Counted from the first letter of the stretch, positions 17,706 to 26,224 are shown. The stretch: 64,000 nucleotides of DNA from Nostoc sp. UHCC 0302 (GCF_038096175.1 NZ_CP151099.1:6240001-6304000), one strand, 5' to 3'. Notes: generated from the sequence alone by a model not told the origin. Made by a program: numbers and translations.

Positions 17706-18179
17706 ATGGCTGAAACTGGCAGAATCAGGGTTGCTAAAGATAAGGCTGAGTTGGTGAAAGATTTAACATCTTCAGATGGTGGAACAGGGCCTTTTAATAC
17801 TTTTGCTGATGTCATTGTGTTTGCAGCAGCATTGGGTGCAAAACATAAAAGGCGGGTGGCTTTAGGAGAGATTTCTAAAAGGGAACCGTCGCCAATACCC
17901 CAAGAACAGTTTATAGTCAGGGGATATAATACGGTAATAAATTTAATAGCAATTGCTGAAACTCAAGATATAAAAGTTTTATCTCTCGAAGAAGGAAACA
18001 ATAACGAAAAACGTAATTATATTTTTGAAGAATATGCTAATGGTGGACTTGAAATATTACAAGCAGAAATGCGGGGTGCAGTAGATTATTATGAAAGAAT
18101 TTTATTGATTCTCAGTTATGAAAGGTTTCAAGATAACTCTCAAGAAGAGGATTTTGATTTAAGCAAGTTTCTTTCATAA
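17706..18179 (+). CDS. Dnd system-associated protein 4
   Basis: The 157-residue protein matches what I recall of the dnd-associated protein 4 family (TIGR04062-type): an N-terminal AKDKAELVKDLTSSDGGTGPFNTFADVIVFAAALG, then ALGEISKREPSPIP, INLIAIAETQDIKVLS and a C-terminal EEYANGGLEIL. It is a small soluble protein with no catalytic motif visible. The family accompanies phosphorothioation loci, and the gene probably belongs functionally with the SMC ATPase and helicase despite the two Uma2 genes lying between. Exact role is unknown. Confidence 0.75.
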   Translation: MAETGRIRVAKDKAELVKDLTSSDGGTGPFNTFADVIVFAAALGAKHKRRVALGEISKREPSPIPQEQFIVRGYNTVINLIAIAETQDIKVLSLEEGNNNEKRNYIFEEYANGGLEILQAEMRGAVDYYERILLILSYERFQDNSQEEDFDLSKFLS

Positions 18180-18252
18180 GACCCCATCAATCCACACTTA
18201 ATAATTACCAACAGATTGAGAAAATACTTGTGATTTATATAAAAATGAAATA

Positions 18253-19230
18253 ATGAGTAAAGCACAACAGCCAGTACATCAGCGAAATTTAGTTTATTAC
18301 TGTGAATGTTTTTCTAGTATTAAGGTATATAAAAGTAGAAAAAAAGGTGATGCTCTTAATAAACCGATATTACTTTTATCTATAATTGACCTAATTACAC
18401 AAGATTTAATAATAGATAATCGTATTAAAATATCAGATGAATTGATTGATACATTCAAGAACTATTGGGAAGTACTTGCTTCTAGTACTTTTAAGGGAAG
18501 TGATTTTGCCCTTCCTTTTTTTCATCTAAAAAATGATCAAGGTAAATTTTGGCATCTTAAGTATAGTTCGGAATATGATGGTGGTCGTCCGCAAACAATT
18601 CCCAAACTCAAGGAAGATGTTGACTATGCATATTTGGATGATGAACTATTTAATTTCATTCAAGATGAAATTTCTAAGCAAATATTAATTGATGCACTTG
18701 TTTCAGCTTGGCTACCATCTGAAGATAATACGATAGAACCTTTTTTAAACATTAACCAAAATTTTGAATATACACCCTTACAAATAGACAAAACTATTGA
18801 GTCTAATAATTTAGATCCTAATCCTAGATGGAGATTAAAAAAAGCAGTAATTAGAAATGCTTTTTTCAGGAAAGCCATTATAAGTATTTATGATTACAAA
18901 TGTGCTTTTTGTGGACTTAAAGTAACTAAATCTATAACTCAAAACATCGTTGATGGCGCACATATAAAGCCATTTTCACAATTCTACGATAGTAGGATTC
19001 ATAATGGAATAGCACTGTGTAAAAACCATCATTGGGCATTTGACAGGGGTTGGTTTACTGTAGATGAGCAATACAAAATCATAGTTAGCAATGATTTGGA
19101 AGAAGCATCTCCCCATACTAAACCTATGAAAGATTTTGATGGTGAAACAATACTTCTACCAAATACAGAGCAACACTTTCCAGAAATGGAAGCGCTGCAA
19201 TGGCATCGCCAAAATATATTTCAAGCATAA
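18253..19230 (+). CDS. HNH endonuclease with probable DNA sulfur-binding domain
   Basis: The C-terminal part of this 325-residue protein is an HNH_2-type nuclease: CAFC at 217-220, DGAHIKPF near 234-241 with the first His, RIHNGIALC near 247-255, and KNHHWAFDRGWF near 256-267. The N-terminal half has LNKPILLLSIIDLI (about 36-49) and FALPFFHLKND (about 87-97), which matches the pattern I know from ScoMcrA-like sulfur-binding domains joined to HNH nucleases that recognise phosphorothioated DNA. The HNH is clear; the sulfur-binding assignment is inference from pattern and from position in a Dnd island. Its stop codon abuts the dndB stop with no intervening base. Confidence 0.75.
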   Translation: MSKAQQPVHQRNLVYYCECFSSIKVYKSRKKGDALNKPILLLSIIDLITQDLIIDNRIKISDELIDTFKNYWEVLASSTFKGSDFALPFFHLKNDQGKFWHLKYSSEYDGGRPQTIPKLKEDVDYAYLDDELFNFIQDEISKQILIDALVSAWLPSEDNTIEPFLNINQNFEYTPLQIDKTIESNNLDPNPRWRLKKAVIRNAFFRKAIISIYDYKCAFCGLKVTKSITQNIVDGAHIKPFSQFYDSRIHNGIALCKNHHWAFDRGWFTVDEQYKIIVSNDLEEASPHTKPMKDFDGETILLPNTEQHFPEMEALQWHRQNIFQA

Positions 19231-20829
19231 TTACAAGACAGGTGGAAGTCCTACAGCTTTTGGATCAACAAACTCGCCATCAAAACTTATAGTTTTATCT
19301 TCCACAGTCCTAGCATCGGCCAAAGCCTTACGAAGTTCAGCACGTTCCATCTGTTCCTGAATTCCACCCAGAATGTAAACCAATAACTTCGCGGCTAAAT
19401 CTCGTCCAGCAACCTGCACCCGCTTTTTATTCGGGTCATACAAAATCCCATACCAGAGAGATTGGGGATATTCCATACCACTAAAACCACCTTGCTGGTC
19501 AAACTTCCGCAGTTTCTTAAAAATATCTGTTAGGGAAAAACCTTTTTTAAAAACTAAAATTCCCAAAGCTTGCGCTAATGCAACTTGAGCAACTGGACGG
19601 AAAAGCATATTTCCTTCACCTCCATCTTTCTCAAAGCTGAAGCGCCGTAAAGCTGGTGTATCCTCGTGTTCTAAAATTTTATAACTAGGAAGATTAGCCA
19701 AAGAATCAAACAGCTTTTTAAATTCCTCAATTCCCTGCTCAATTTCTTCATCCTCTGGACGCATGGGAATTAGACCTTTTTCTAAAGGTTTCCAGTGAGG
19801 AAATTTATGAACTAAATATCGCTCAGACATATCTTGTAGAGCTTGCAAAGTCGTTAAAACTGTAGAATTGGAGGCTACTGTTGCACTATTCCAATTAACA
19901 CGAGGATTGCGCTCTTGTCGTTGTTCTAATAGTGGATGTGTAACTGCAATTTTTCTAGCAACGATCGCAAAACCATCATCTTCATTCAACTGGGTTAGCT
20001 GACCTTTAGTCAAGGGTGCAGCCATCAGGTTGACATGAACAAAAATCGATCTCACTCTCCGCCTCGCTTGGGTGCGAGTTTCCCCAGCCGCTACCGCACA
20101 GATGAACTCAATACCAATTTTTTCCTTGGGTAAATTTTGTAAGTAAGCAAGGTCTACTTGGTACTTTTCTATCAAATCATTAACTGTAATAAAACTGTCA
20201 TCAGCACCTTTATCTTTTTTATAGCGCTGGAGTTTACGAGTTTTAATTAACTCCATCAACCCCTGAACCCCCATTAATCGGTGTTGACCATCTAATGCAT
20301 AAATAGTGACATCATCCTCAGAAATATTTAGCAGACCTACTTTAGCGTCTTTATCTAAGGGTATAAAATCAGTAGTAGACTTTGTGGCGCGTCCTTCGCT
20401 ATCCCACTCAGCAGCTTTAGGATTATCCACCCACGGTTGATTAATTACTACTAGCACTGGCGGAAACTTGTGATTTTGTCGAGCCGCCAAATACTGCACT
20501 AGCGGTGCTTGACGTGACCAATCAAGGGGACGCTGCTGAATTTCATCAATACTATCCGCGTCAATCTCGACATTATCAGTCTCTGGATTATACTTTTTTT
20601 GAAACAGAGGTAAGCCAGAGGCGAAGTGAACCCGACCTGCGAACCATTCCAAGGTAACAGAGCTAACATAAGCCTCAGTACCACCCATCTCGGTTTTTTG
20701 AACAAGAATCTGATCTTTTCTGCCTAAAAACTTCTCCAGGAGTAAAGCTAATACCTGTTTTTCCTTGTTTTCTCGTTCTAGGTACTCTCTAGCGATGTCA
20801 GAAGTGGGGTCAGATGCACTATCTTTCAT
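19231..20829 (-). CDS. dndB: DndB (DGQHR-domain protein), regulator of phosphorothioation
   Basis: The 532-residue protein contains the diagnostic DGQHR motif in YALDGQHRLMGV at about 176-187. DndB proteins are known in Streptomyces to repress dnd transcription and shape PT-site choice; they are dispensable for modification itself. This one is longer than the roughly 360-residue classical DndB, with an extra C-terminal region, so DGQHR-domain protein is the safe name. It is transcribed away from dndC, leaving a 172-base divergent region suited to autoregulation of both. Confidence 0.8.
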   Translation of the reverse strand: MKDSASDPTSDIAREYLERENKEKQVLALLLEKFLGRKDQILVQKTEMGGTEAYVSSVTLEWFAGRVHFASGLPLFQKKYNPETDNVEIDADSIDEIQQRPLDWSRQAPLVQYLAARQNHKFPPVLVVINQPWVDNPKAAEWDSEGRATKSTTDFIPLDKDAKVGLLNISEDDVTIYALDGQHRLMGVQGLMELIKTRKLQRYKKDKGADDSFITVNDLIEKYQVDLAYLQNLPKEKIGIEFICAVAAGETRTQARRRVRSIFVHVNLMAAPLTKGQLTQLNEDDGFAIVARKIAVTHPLLEQRQERNPRVNWNSATVASNSTVLTTLQALQDMSERYLVHKFPHWKPLEKGLIPMRPEDEEIEQGIEEFKKLFDSLANLPSYKILEHEDTPALRRFSFEKDGGEGNMLFRPVAQVALAQALGILVFKKGFSLTDIFKKLRKFDQQGGFSGMEYPQSLWYGILYDPNKKRVQVAGRDLAAKLLVYILGGIQEQMERAELRKALADARTVEDKTISFDGEFVDPKAVGLPPVL

Positions 20830-21001
20830 GTTAAATTTTAAAAACAGAATAGGATTATGTCCTTTAATTATCCAAAAATTTGGATATTACCAGTAAGGTT
20901 TTTAAAAACTTTTCTTCAACCCACGGAGATGGGTTTTGTCTATGTAGACGTGAATTCCATTCGCCCGAATATTACGCCAGTGTTTCCAGAGAGAAGGAGA
21001 A
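20830..21001. promoter_or_regulatory. divergent dndB-dndC promoter region containing a REP-like unit
   Basis: The 172 bases between the divergent dndB and dndC starts must hold both promoters. Positions 20917-20974 are a REP-like unit (aacccacggagatgggtttt followed by tgaattccattcgcccg), a member of the family flanking the transposase at 22739. The half nearest dndB is AT-rich. GAAGGAG precedes the dndC ATG. Confidence 0.6.
20917..20974 (-). repeat. REP-like unit, solo copy upstream of dndC
   Basis: Read on the minus strand it gives cgggcgaatggaattc, then acgtctacatagacaaaaccca and a short hairpin gggtt…aaccc, the same order as the copies beside the Y1 transposase. It has no transposase of its own. 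Confidence 0.6.
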
Positions 21002-22621
21002 ATGACTACAGCACAACAAGCAGAAAATAAAAACCAGCAAACACGTACTGTAGCAGAGTTAGTGGACTACATCCAAGCTCTCACCATTGAAATTCAAGAA
21101 TTGTATTGTTTGGATCAGATCCCTTGGGTGGTGGGCTATTCGGGGGGCAAAGATAGTACTGCCACTTTACAGCTTATCTGGAATGCGATCGCAGCCCTAC
21201 CACCAGAAAAACGTATTAAGCCAGTTCATGTTATTACAACTGATACGCTAGTAGAAAATCCTGTAGTCTCTGTTTGGGTACGCAACTCTTTAGAACAGAT
21301 GAGAGTTGCTGCTAAAGAACAAGGAATGCCAATTCAAGCCCATTTGCTTTATCCCGCAGTCAAAGACACCTTTTGGGTAAATTTAATTGGTAAAGGCTAC
21401 CCAGCACCACGTAATCGTATGCGCTGGTGTACTGAACGATTAAAGATTAAACCGACTGATAGCTTCATTCGTGAAGTAATTCAAGCCAATGGTGAAGTAA
21501 TTCTCGTTTTGGGTACTCGCAAAGCTGAAAGTGTTAAACGTGCTATCACGATGGCGAAACATCGAGAATCGCGGATACGCGATCACATAAACACTAATCC
21601 TAACCGACCTAATTCATTGATTTATCTTCCCATTGAAGACTGGCGTACTGATGAAGTTTGGATTTATTTAAATCAGTGGCAAAACCCTTGGGGGTATAGC
21701 AACAAAGACTTATTCACCATGTATAGAGGTGCTACAGCAGATAATGAATGTCCTCTAGTTGTTGACACTTCTACTCCTAGCTGTGGTGATTCTCGATTTG
21801 GGTGCTGGGTTTGCACAATTGTTAATAAAGATAAATCAATGGAGGCAATGATTCAAAATGATGAAGAGAAAGAATGGATGCAGCCTCTATTAGATATCCG
21901 CAATGAATTAGATATTAGAGATGACCGCGATAAAAGAGACTTCCGTCGGATCTGGGGAGAAGTCCAACTTTTTGAACGTAATTTAGATGGTGAAATATCC
22001 GTTGAACCAATTCATGGCCCCTATACTAAATATTGGCGCGAACATTGGCTAAGAAAAGTGCTAGAAGCGCAAACTAAAACTCGTTGTACAGCACCAAAAA
22101 ATATGGGTAAAATCACCCTAATTACTCTAGAAGAAATGAGCGAAATCCGCCGCATTTGGCTAGAAGAAAAACACGAATTTGATGATAGCTTACCCCGGAT
22201 TTATCAAGAAGTGACTGGCGAAGAATTTCAAGACCCCCGTCCTGGTGCAGACTATAGCCTACTAGGTCGTGATGAATGGATAGTATTAGAAGAAATCTGT
22301 GAAGGTGACGCGATGCACTTGGAACTCATGGCGAAATTGTTAGACACAGAACGCCAGTATCGCAAAAAGACTCGTCGCGTGGGAATATACGAAACCCTAG
22401 AAAAATGTTTTAATACGAGTTCCCGTTCTCCAGAAGATGCGATTAAAAATGCTCGTTTGAAACGCGAATTAAGCGAAGCAGTTAGTCAAGGTGACGTTGC
22501 AAAAGTCAAGCAGATGACTTTGGGTGATGTTCCAGCAATCAATGAAGTCGATGAAGATAAAACTGAAAGTGATGAAGAGGTAACTTGGGCAAGTATGAAA
22601 TTTAAAAAGAAAGATTCATAA
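21002..22621 (+). CDS. dndC: DndC, PAPS-reductase-like DNA sulfurtransferase
   Basis: DndC is the ATP-pyrophosphatase/Fe-S enzyme thought to activate and transfer sulfur to the DNA backbone. The 539-residue protein has the PP-loop GYSGGKDST at 45-53, MRWCTERLK with Cys143, and the cluster Cys250, Cys261, Cys268 and Cys271 (CGDSRFGCWVC), sufficient to bind a 4Fe-4S cluster. Length matches the family. It starts a + strand run that would normally continue directly into dndD, but here the Y1 transposase unit intervenes. Confidence 0.93.
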   Translation: MTTAQQAENKNQQTRTVAELVDYIQALTIEIQELYCLDQIPWVVGYSGGKDSTATLQLIWNAIAALPPEKRIKPVHVITTDTLVENPVVSVWVRNSLEQMRVAAKEQGMPIQAHLLYPAVKDTFWVNLIGKGYPAPRNRMRWCTERLKIKPTDSFIREVIQANGEVILVLGTRKAESVKRAITMAKHRESRIRDHINTNPNRPNSLIYLPIEDWRTDEVWIYLNQWQNPWGYSNKDLFTMYRGATADNECPLVVDTSTPSCGDSRFGCWVCTIVNKDKSMEAMIQNDEEKEWMQPLLDIRNELDIRDDRDKRDFRRIWGEVQLFERNLDGEISVEPIHGPYTKYWREHWLRKVLEAQTKTRCTAPKNMGKITLITLEEMSEIRRIWLEEKHEFDDSLPRIYQEVTGEEFQDPRPGADYSLLGRDEWIVLEEICEGDAMHLELMAKLLDTERQYRKKTRRVGIYETLEKCFNTSSRSPEDAIKNARLKRELSEAVSQGDVAKVKQMTLGDVPAINEVDEDKTESDEEVTWASMKFKKKDS

Positions 22622-22652
22622 GAATAATAGAATACTGGGCGAATATCGAATG

Positions 22653-22734
22653 AATACCGGGCGATTGGAAATCGCGGCTACACAGACGAAACCCACCTTT
22701 CCTGCGGAACGCCAAGGGCGAACGTGGGTTAAAG
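22653..22734 (+). repeat. REP-like unit, left flank of transposase
   Basis: Order on the plus strand: ataccgggcgattggaaatc, gcggctacacagacgaaa, then an imperfect palindrome cccacctttcc…gaacgtgggtt. It is an inverted relative of the right-flank unit at 23173-23249, about 80% alike by eye. A further partial copy of its start (actgggcgaatatcg) lies just upstream at 22634. Confidence 0.75.
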
Positions 22735-22738
22735 AGAA

Positions 22739-23152
22739 ATGAGAGCAAGTTTTACACAATTGTATTTGCATTATGTTTGGGCAACCTGGGATAGATTGCC
22801 CCTAATTACGCCTGATATTCAGAAGGAAGTTTACGGGGCAATTATTCGAGAATCTGAACAGTTAAAATGTACCGTAATTGCAATTGGCGGTATTAAAGAT
22901 CATGTCCATCTGCTAACGGGTTTTCCGCCAACCATCAGTATCTCTGAATTGGTTAAACAAATTAAGGGAAGTTCGTCACATTTCATCACCCACGAAATCA
23001 AGCCAGGTGAGTTTTTTAAATGGCAAGGTAGCTATGGAGCTTTTACAGTTAGTCACGATGCCATTGATAATATAGCCAATTACATCAGAAACCAAGCTGC
23101 CCATCATAGCCAAAAATCAATCATCCCCACCTGGGAACTAACTCCCAAGTAA
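22739..23152 (+). CDS. Y1 (IS200/REP-associated) transposase TnpA
   Basis: The 137-residue protein is a single-tyrosine HUH transposase: LYLHYVWATWDRLPLI at the N-terminus, the HUH motif in DHVHLLTGF near 54-62, and the catalytic Tyr in NYIRNQAAHH near 115-124. Intact and full length. With inverted REP-like units on both sides it resembles a RAYT/REP arrangement or a small IS200-like element. It sits between dndC and dndD, genes that are usually adjacent or overlapping. Confidence 0.88.
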   Translation: MRASFTQLYLHYVWATWDRLPLITPDIQKEVYGAIIRESEQLKCTVIAIGGIKDHVHLLTGFPPTISISELVKQIKGSSSHFITHEIKPGEFFKWQGSYGAFTVSHDAIDNIANYIRNQAAHHSQKSIIPTWELTPK

Positions 23153-23172
23153 ACCAACGATTATATACGAAT

Positions 23173-23249
23173 TTAGTCCGCGTTCGCGTAGCGTTCCGAA
23201 GGAAAGGCGGACTTTGCCTGTGTAGCCGCGAATTCCATTCGCCCGGTAT
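23173..23249 (-). repeat. REP-like unit, right flank of transposase
   Basis: Read on the minus strand: ataccgggcgaatggaattc, gcggctacacaggcaaag, then a palindrome tccgcc…ggcggac-type stem. Inverted relative of the left-flank unit. Confidence 0.75.
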
Positions 23250-23270
23250 CTTATAAACTCCGCTCGGTAT

Positions 23271-23317
23271 CTTAATAAACTTTGCCTGTGTAACTGTGAA
23301 TCATATTCGCCCAATAT
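23271..23317 (-). repeat. partial REP-like unit upstream of dndD
   Basis: Minus strand reads attgggcgaatatgattcac, then agttacacaggcaaagt, matching the head of the neighbouring unit but lacking its palindrome. It lies 35 bases before the dndD start and may displace its original promoter or ribosome-binding region. Confidence 0.6.
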
Positions 23318-23351
23318 TTCTTTTCCTACTATTTAATAATCTTAAAAATCA

Positions 23352-25337
23352 ATGATATTTCTTGAACTCGTTCTACAAAACTTTGGCCCCTACAGTGGAA
23401 AACAGGTAATCAACCTTAACCCAAAAATAGATGAGGAAAACTCACACCCAATTATCCTCTTAGGTGGTATGAATGGCGGCGGAAAAACCACCCTTATGGA
23501 TGCCATTCGTCTCGCCCTTTATGGCCCCCGCGCCCAGTGTTCTACCCGTGGTAATTTAAGTTATAGCGATTTTCTCAATCAATGCGTTAACAATAAAATT
23601 GATCCAGTTGCAGACACCCGGATTGAGTTGCTTTTTGAACATATTGAAAACGATAAGCCAATAAAATACCGTGTTGTCCGTAGTTGGACAAAAAATCCTA
23701 AAGATGGCAAAGATATATTAGGAATTTTAGGTGACAGTGATACATGGCCTGATGCTTTAGTTAATATCTGGGATGAATATATTGAAAATCTTTTGCCATT
23801 AGGTATTTCTAACTTATTTCTCTTTGATGGCGAACAAGTTAAAGAACTTGCAGAACAAGAAACACCACCGCCTGTTGTAGTAGATGCAATTCGTGGACTT
23901 TTAGGGCTAGAGTTGGCAGACCGTTTAGCAGTTGATTTAGATATCTTAGTTAACCGCAAACTTAAAGAAGTTGGTAATAGCAAGGATTTAGCAAACCTAG
24001 AGGAAATTGAAACTAGGTTAACCCAACAGCAAGAAGATTATCAAACCACAGAAGAGAAAGTAGAAATTCTCAAAAATCAGGTAGAAGAATTAGAACAAAA
24101 GCAGCAAGAAGCCTTTGATAAATTCATTTCTGAAGGTGGGAAGATTGCAGCCGAACGCAATCAACTAGAACTACAGCAAAATACGAAAACTGCGGAAATT
24201 GAACAAGTACGTCAGTCAATGTGTGAATTAGCGGCTGATGTTTTACCTCTGTCCTTGATTCCCAATTTACTTAATCAGGCGCAAACACAGGGTGAAAAAG
24301 AATTTCGCCATCAACAGGTACAAATTTCTAAAGACTTGTTAATTGAACGAGATCAGCGCTTACTCGCTTGGCTCAATCAAGTAGAAATTTCCCCGATAGA
24401 AGTTGAAAAAATTCAATCATTTTTAATCCAAGATGTAGATAGTTTATATACAAAGACTATCCAGACAGAAGCACCTTGGTTACTAGCTGATGATGAAACT
24501 TTAAGTCAGCTAGATAATCTCATATATCACTTACAAAATTCCAAACTTTCTGCAAAAGAGAAATTAGCTATTCTCAAAAATAAAGAAGAAGAAATTCATA
24601 TTCTAGAAAGGCAAGTGCAAACAGCAGCAGCACCAGAAGATTATACAAAGCTGCGTCAAGCACTAGAAGCGGCACAAAATGAAGTTGTAGAAGCTAAAGC
24701 AAATTACGAAACAATCCGCCGCCGTTTAGCTGAATTAGAAATTATTATTGCCAAGTCAAAGAGAGAATTAAGTGAATATACTGTACAAAATATTAAACAT
24801 AAAAATAACGAACATATTATTACGTCAGCAGGAAAAGTTCAAGAAACACTCAAGATTTTTCGTGAAAAACTAACCCTGCGAAAACTCAATAAATTAGAGG
24901 AAGAAGTTAAAAATTGCTTCCTTTATCTCCTCCATAAATCAGACTTAGTGCATCGCATAACCATTGATACCAAGACTTTCAGCCTTTCCCTTTATGATTT
25001 TAAAGGGAAACTTGTCCCAAAACATCGTCTCTCTGCTGGTGAAAAACAACTACTTGCGATCGCTTTCCTCTGGGGTTTAGCCAAAGTCTCTGGACACCGC
25101 CTACCAGTAGCAATCGATACGCCACTAGGTAGACTAGACTCCTCTCACCGCAGTAACTTAGTGGATAGATACTTCCCTGCCGCTAGTCATCAAGTAATTC
25201 TTTTGTCCACTGACACCGAAATCGGCAAAAAAGAAGTAGAAACACTGCGAAAAAACGAAGCGATCGCCCGCGAATACCTGCTCAAATATGACTCCGCCAC
25301 CCGCCAAACAACTATCCAACCAGGCTACTTTTGGTAA
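23352..25337 (+). CDS. dndD: DndD, SMC-like ATPase of phosphorothioation
   Basis: DndD is an SMC/RecF-like ATPase that with DndC and DndE carries out sulfur modification. The 661-residue protein has Walker A GGMNGGGKTTLM at 38-49, a long coiled coil in the middle (about 215-530), the signature LSAGEKQLLAIAF near 559-571, and Walker B PVAIDTPLGRLD near 585-596. Its stop codon TAA is the first three bases of a taattcg repeat. It is the second SMC-type ATPase in the island; the two differ in sequence throughout. Confidence 0.93.
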   Translation: MIFLELVLQNFGPYSGKQVINLNPKIDEENSHPIILLGGMNGGGKTTLMDAIRLALYGPRAQCSTRGNLSYSDFLNQCVNNKIDPVADTRIELLFEHIENDKPIKYRVVRSWTKNPKDGKDILGILGDSDTWPDALVNIWDEYIENLLPLGISNLFLFDGEQVKELAEQETPPPVVVDAIRGLLGLELADRLAVDLDILVNRKLKEVGNSKDLANLEEIETRLTQQQEDYQTTEEKVEILKNQVEELEQKQQEAFDKFISEGGKIAAERNQLELQQNTKTAEIEQVRQSMCELAADVLPLSLIPNLLNQAQTQGEKEFRHQQVQISKDLLIERDQRLLAWLNQVEISPIEVEKIQSFLIQDVDSLYTKTIQTEAPWLLADDETLSQLDNLIYHLQNSKLSAKEKLAILKNKEEEIHILERQVQTAAAPEDYTKLRQALEAAQNEVVEAKANYETIRRRLAELEIIIAKSKRELSEYTVQNIKHKNNEHIITSAGKVQETLKIFREKLTLRKLNKLEEEVKNCFLYLLHKSDLVHRITIDTKTFSLSLYDFKGKLVPKHRLSAGEKQLLAIAFLWGLAKVSGHRLPVAIDTPLGRLDSSHRSNLVDRYFPAASHQVILLSTDTEIGKKEVETLRKNEAIAREYLLKYDSATRQTTIQPGYFW

Positions 25338-25354
25338 TTCGTAATTCGTAATTA
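25335..25354. repeat. taattcg repeat between dndD and four-helix gene
   Basis: taattcgtaattcgtaatta is the reverse complement of the aattacg repeat at 25777-25812. It forms both the dndD stop codon (25335-25337) and the stop of the opposite-strand gene (25352-25354). Confidence 0.8.
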
Positions 25355-25708
25355 TTTATCTTTGAGTCGTTTGGTGGAAGCAACTAGAATTTTGCCAATT
25401 TCATTTGCCTCTTGGAGAAGTAGTTGAAATTTGTGTCTATCCACTAGTTCGGATTCAATTAATATTTCCAACCAGTATTGTGTTTCTCTAGCTTCTTTCA
25501 AAGCAATTTCTAATTTATTGATAAAATCTTTATTAGATTGGGCAGACTGGGCTTCTCGAACATTTGCACCAATAGAAGTACCGGAACGAAGTAATTGTTT
25601 AGAGAGAATTCGATAAACTCCAGGTTTTTCATCTAAAAAGCAACAAGCTTTAACAATTCTTACCGCAAAACTTCTTGTACGGTCAGTAATGCTACTATTA
25701 GTTACCAT
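25352..25708 (-). CDS. four-helix bundle protein (S23 / 23S-IVS family)
   Basis: The 118-residue protein has the family features: RTRSFAVRIVKACCFL, LSKQLLRSGTSIGANVREAQSAQSNKDFINKLEIALKEARETQYWLEIL and a final helix. Members are encoded in 23S rRNA intervening sequences or scattered in cyanobacterial genomes; the related Avd protein serves retroelements. Biological role here is unknown. It is inserted in reverse orientation between dndD and dndE and framed by inverted aattacg-type repeats, so it looks like a cassette. Confidence 0.88.
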   Translation of the reverse strand: MVTNSSITDRTRSFAVRIVKACCFLDEKPGVYRILSKQLLRSGTSIGANVREAQSAQSNKDFINKLEIALKEARETQYWLEILIESELVDRHKFQLLLQEANEIGKILVASTKRLKDK

Positions 25709-25776
25709 ATTTATCTTTTAAATCATAATATCTATGTTTCCCCATCTAAAAGAAAAACTAGAATCTCAATCTAAAT

Positions 25777-25812
25777 AAATTACGAATTACGAATTACGAA
25801 TTACGAATTATT
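25777..25812 (+). repeat. 36-bp aattacg repeat directly upstream of dndE
   Basis: The unit is one a, four copies of aattacg and a final aattatt, ending immediately before the dndE ATG at 25813. An identical 36-mer lies at 26225-26260 before the methyltransferase gene. It leaves no room for a Shine-Dalgarno sequence at the usual place. Confidence 0.85.
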
Positions 25813-26199
25813 ATGGAATCCCCAATCGAAAGAATAAAACTCTCCCAAACAGCCAAAGACCAACTTACCAAACTTAAACGCAGCACCAAAATTGACCAAT
25901 GGAATATCTTATGCCGTTGGGCATTTTGTCGTTCCCTCGCAGAAGCAACCGCACCCTCCCCCGTACCCATTCCCCAAGATAGCAACGTCGAAATGACTTG
26001 GCGCGTCTTTGGCGGCGAAATGTCCGATATTCTCCTCCTCGCCCTTAAGCAGCGCTGTCACAATGACGGTTATCCTACTGACAAAGAAACCCTCGCCACC
26101 CAATTCCGCTTACATTTGCATCGCGGTATTGGCTACTTAGCAGGCGATCCAAATATCAAGAAAATTGAAGATTTAATTGAACTGGCTGTTAAACCTTGA
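25813..26199 (+). CDS. dndE: DndE
   Basis: The 128-residue protein matches DndE: IERIKLSQTAKDQLTKLKR, then WNILCRWAFCRSLAE and the C-terminal LHRGIGYLAGDP. DndE is a small helical protein that binds nicked DNA and is essential for phosphorothioation with DndC and DndD. Here it is separated from dndD by the reverse-strand four-helix gene, and its leader is a pure repeat. Start: the ATG immediately after the repeat gives MESPIERIKLS, the expected N-terminus. Confidence 0.92.
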   Translation: MESPIERIKLSQTAKDQLTKLKRSTKIDQWNILCRWAFCRSLAEATAPSPVPIPQDSNVEMTWRVFGGEMSDILLLALKQRCHNDGYPTDKETLATQFRLHLHRGIGYLAGDPNIKKIEDLIELAVKP

Positions 26200-26224
26200 A
26201 AGAATATTAGGTAATAAGTCTCTT

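Noticed and set aside
23579-23983. 134-codon minus-strand frame inside dndD
   Set aside because: Antisense shadow of the N-terminal ATPase region; Ser/Lys/Pro-rich with no domain.
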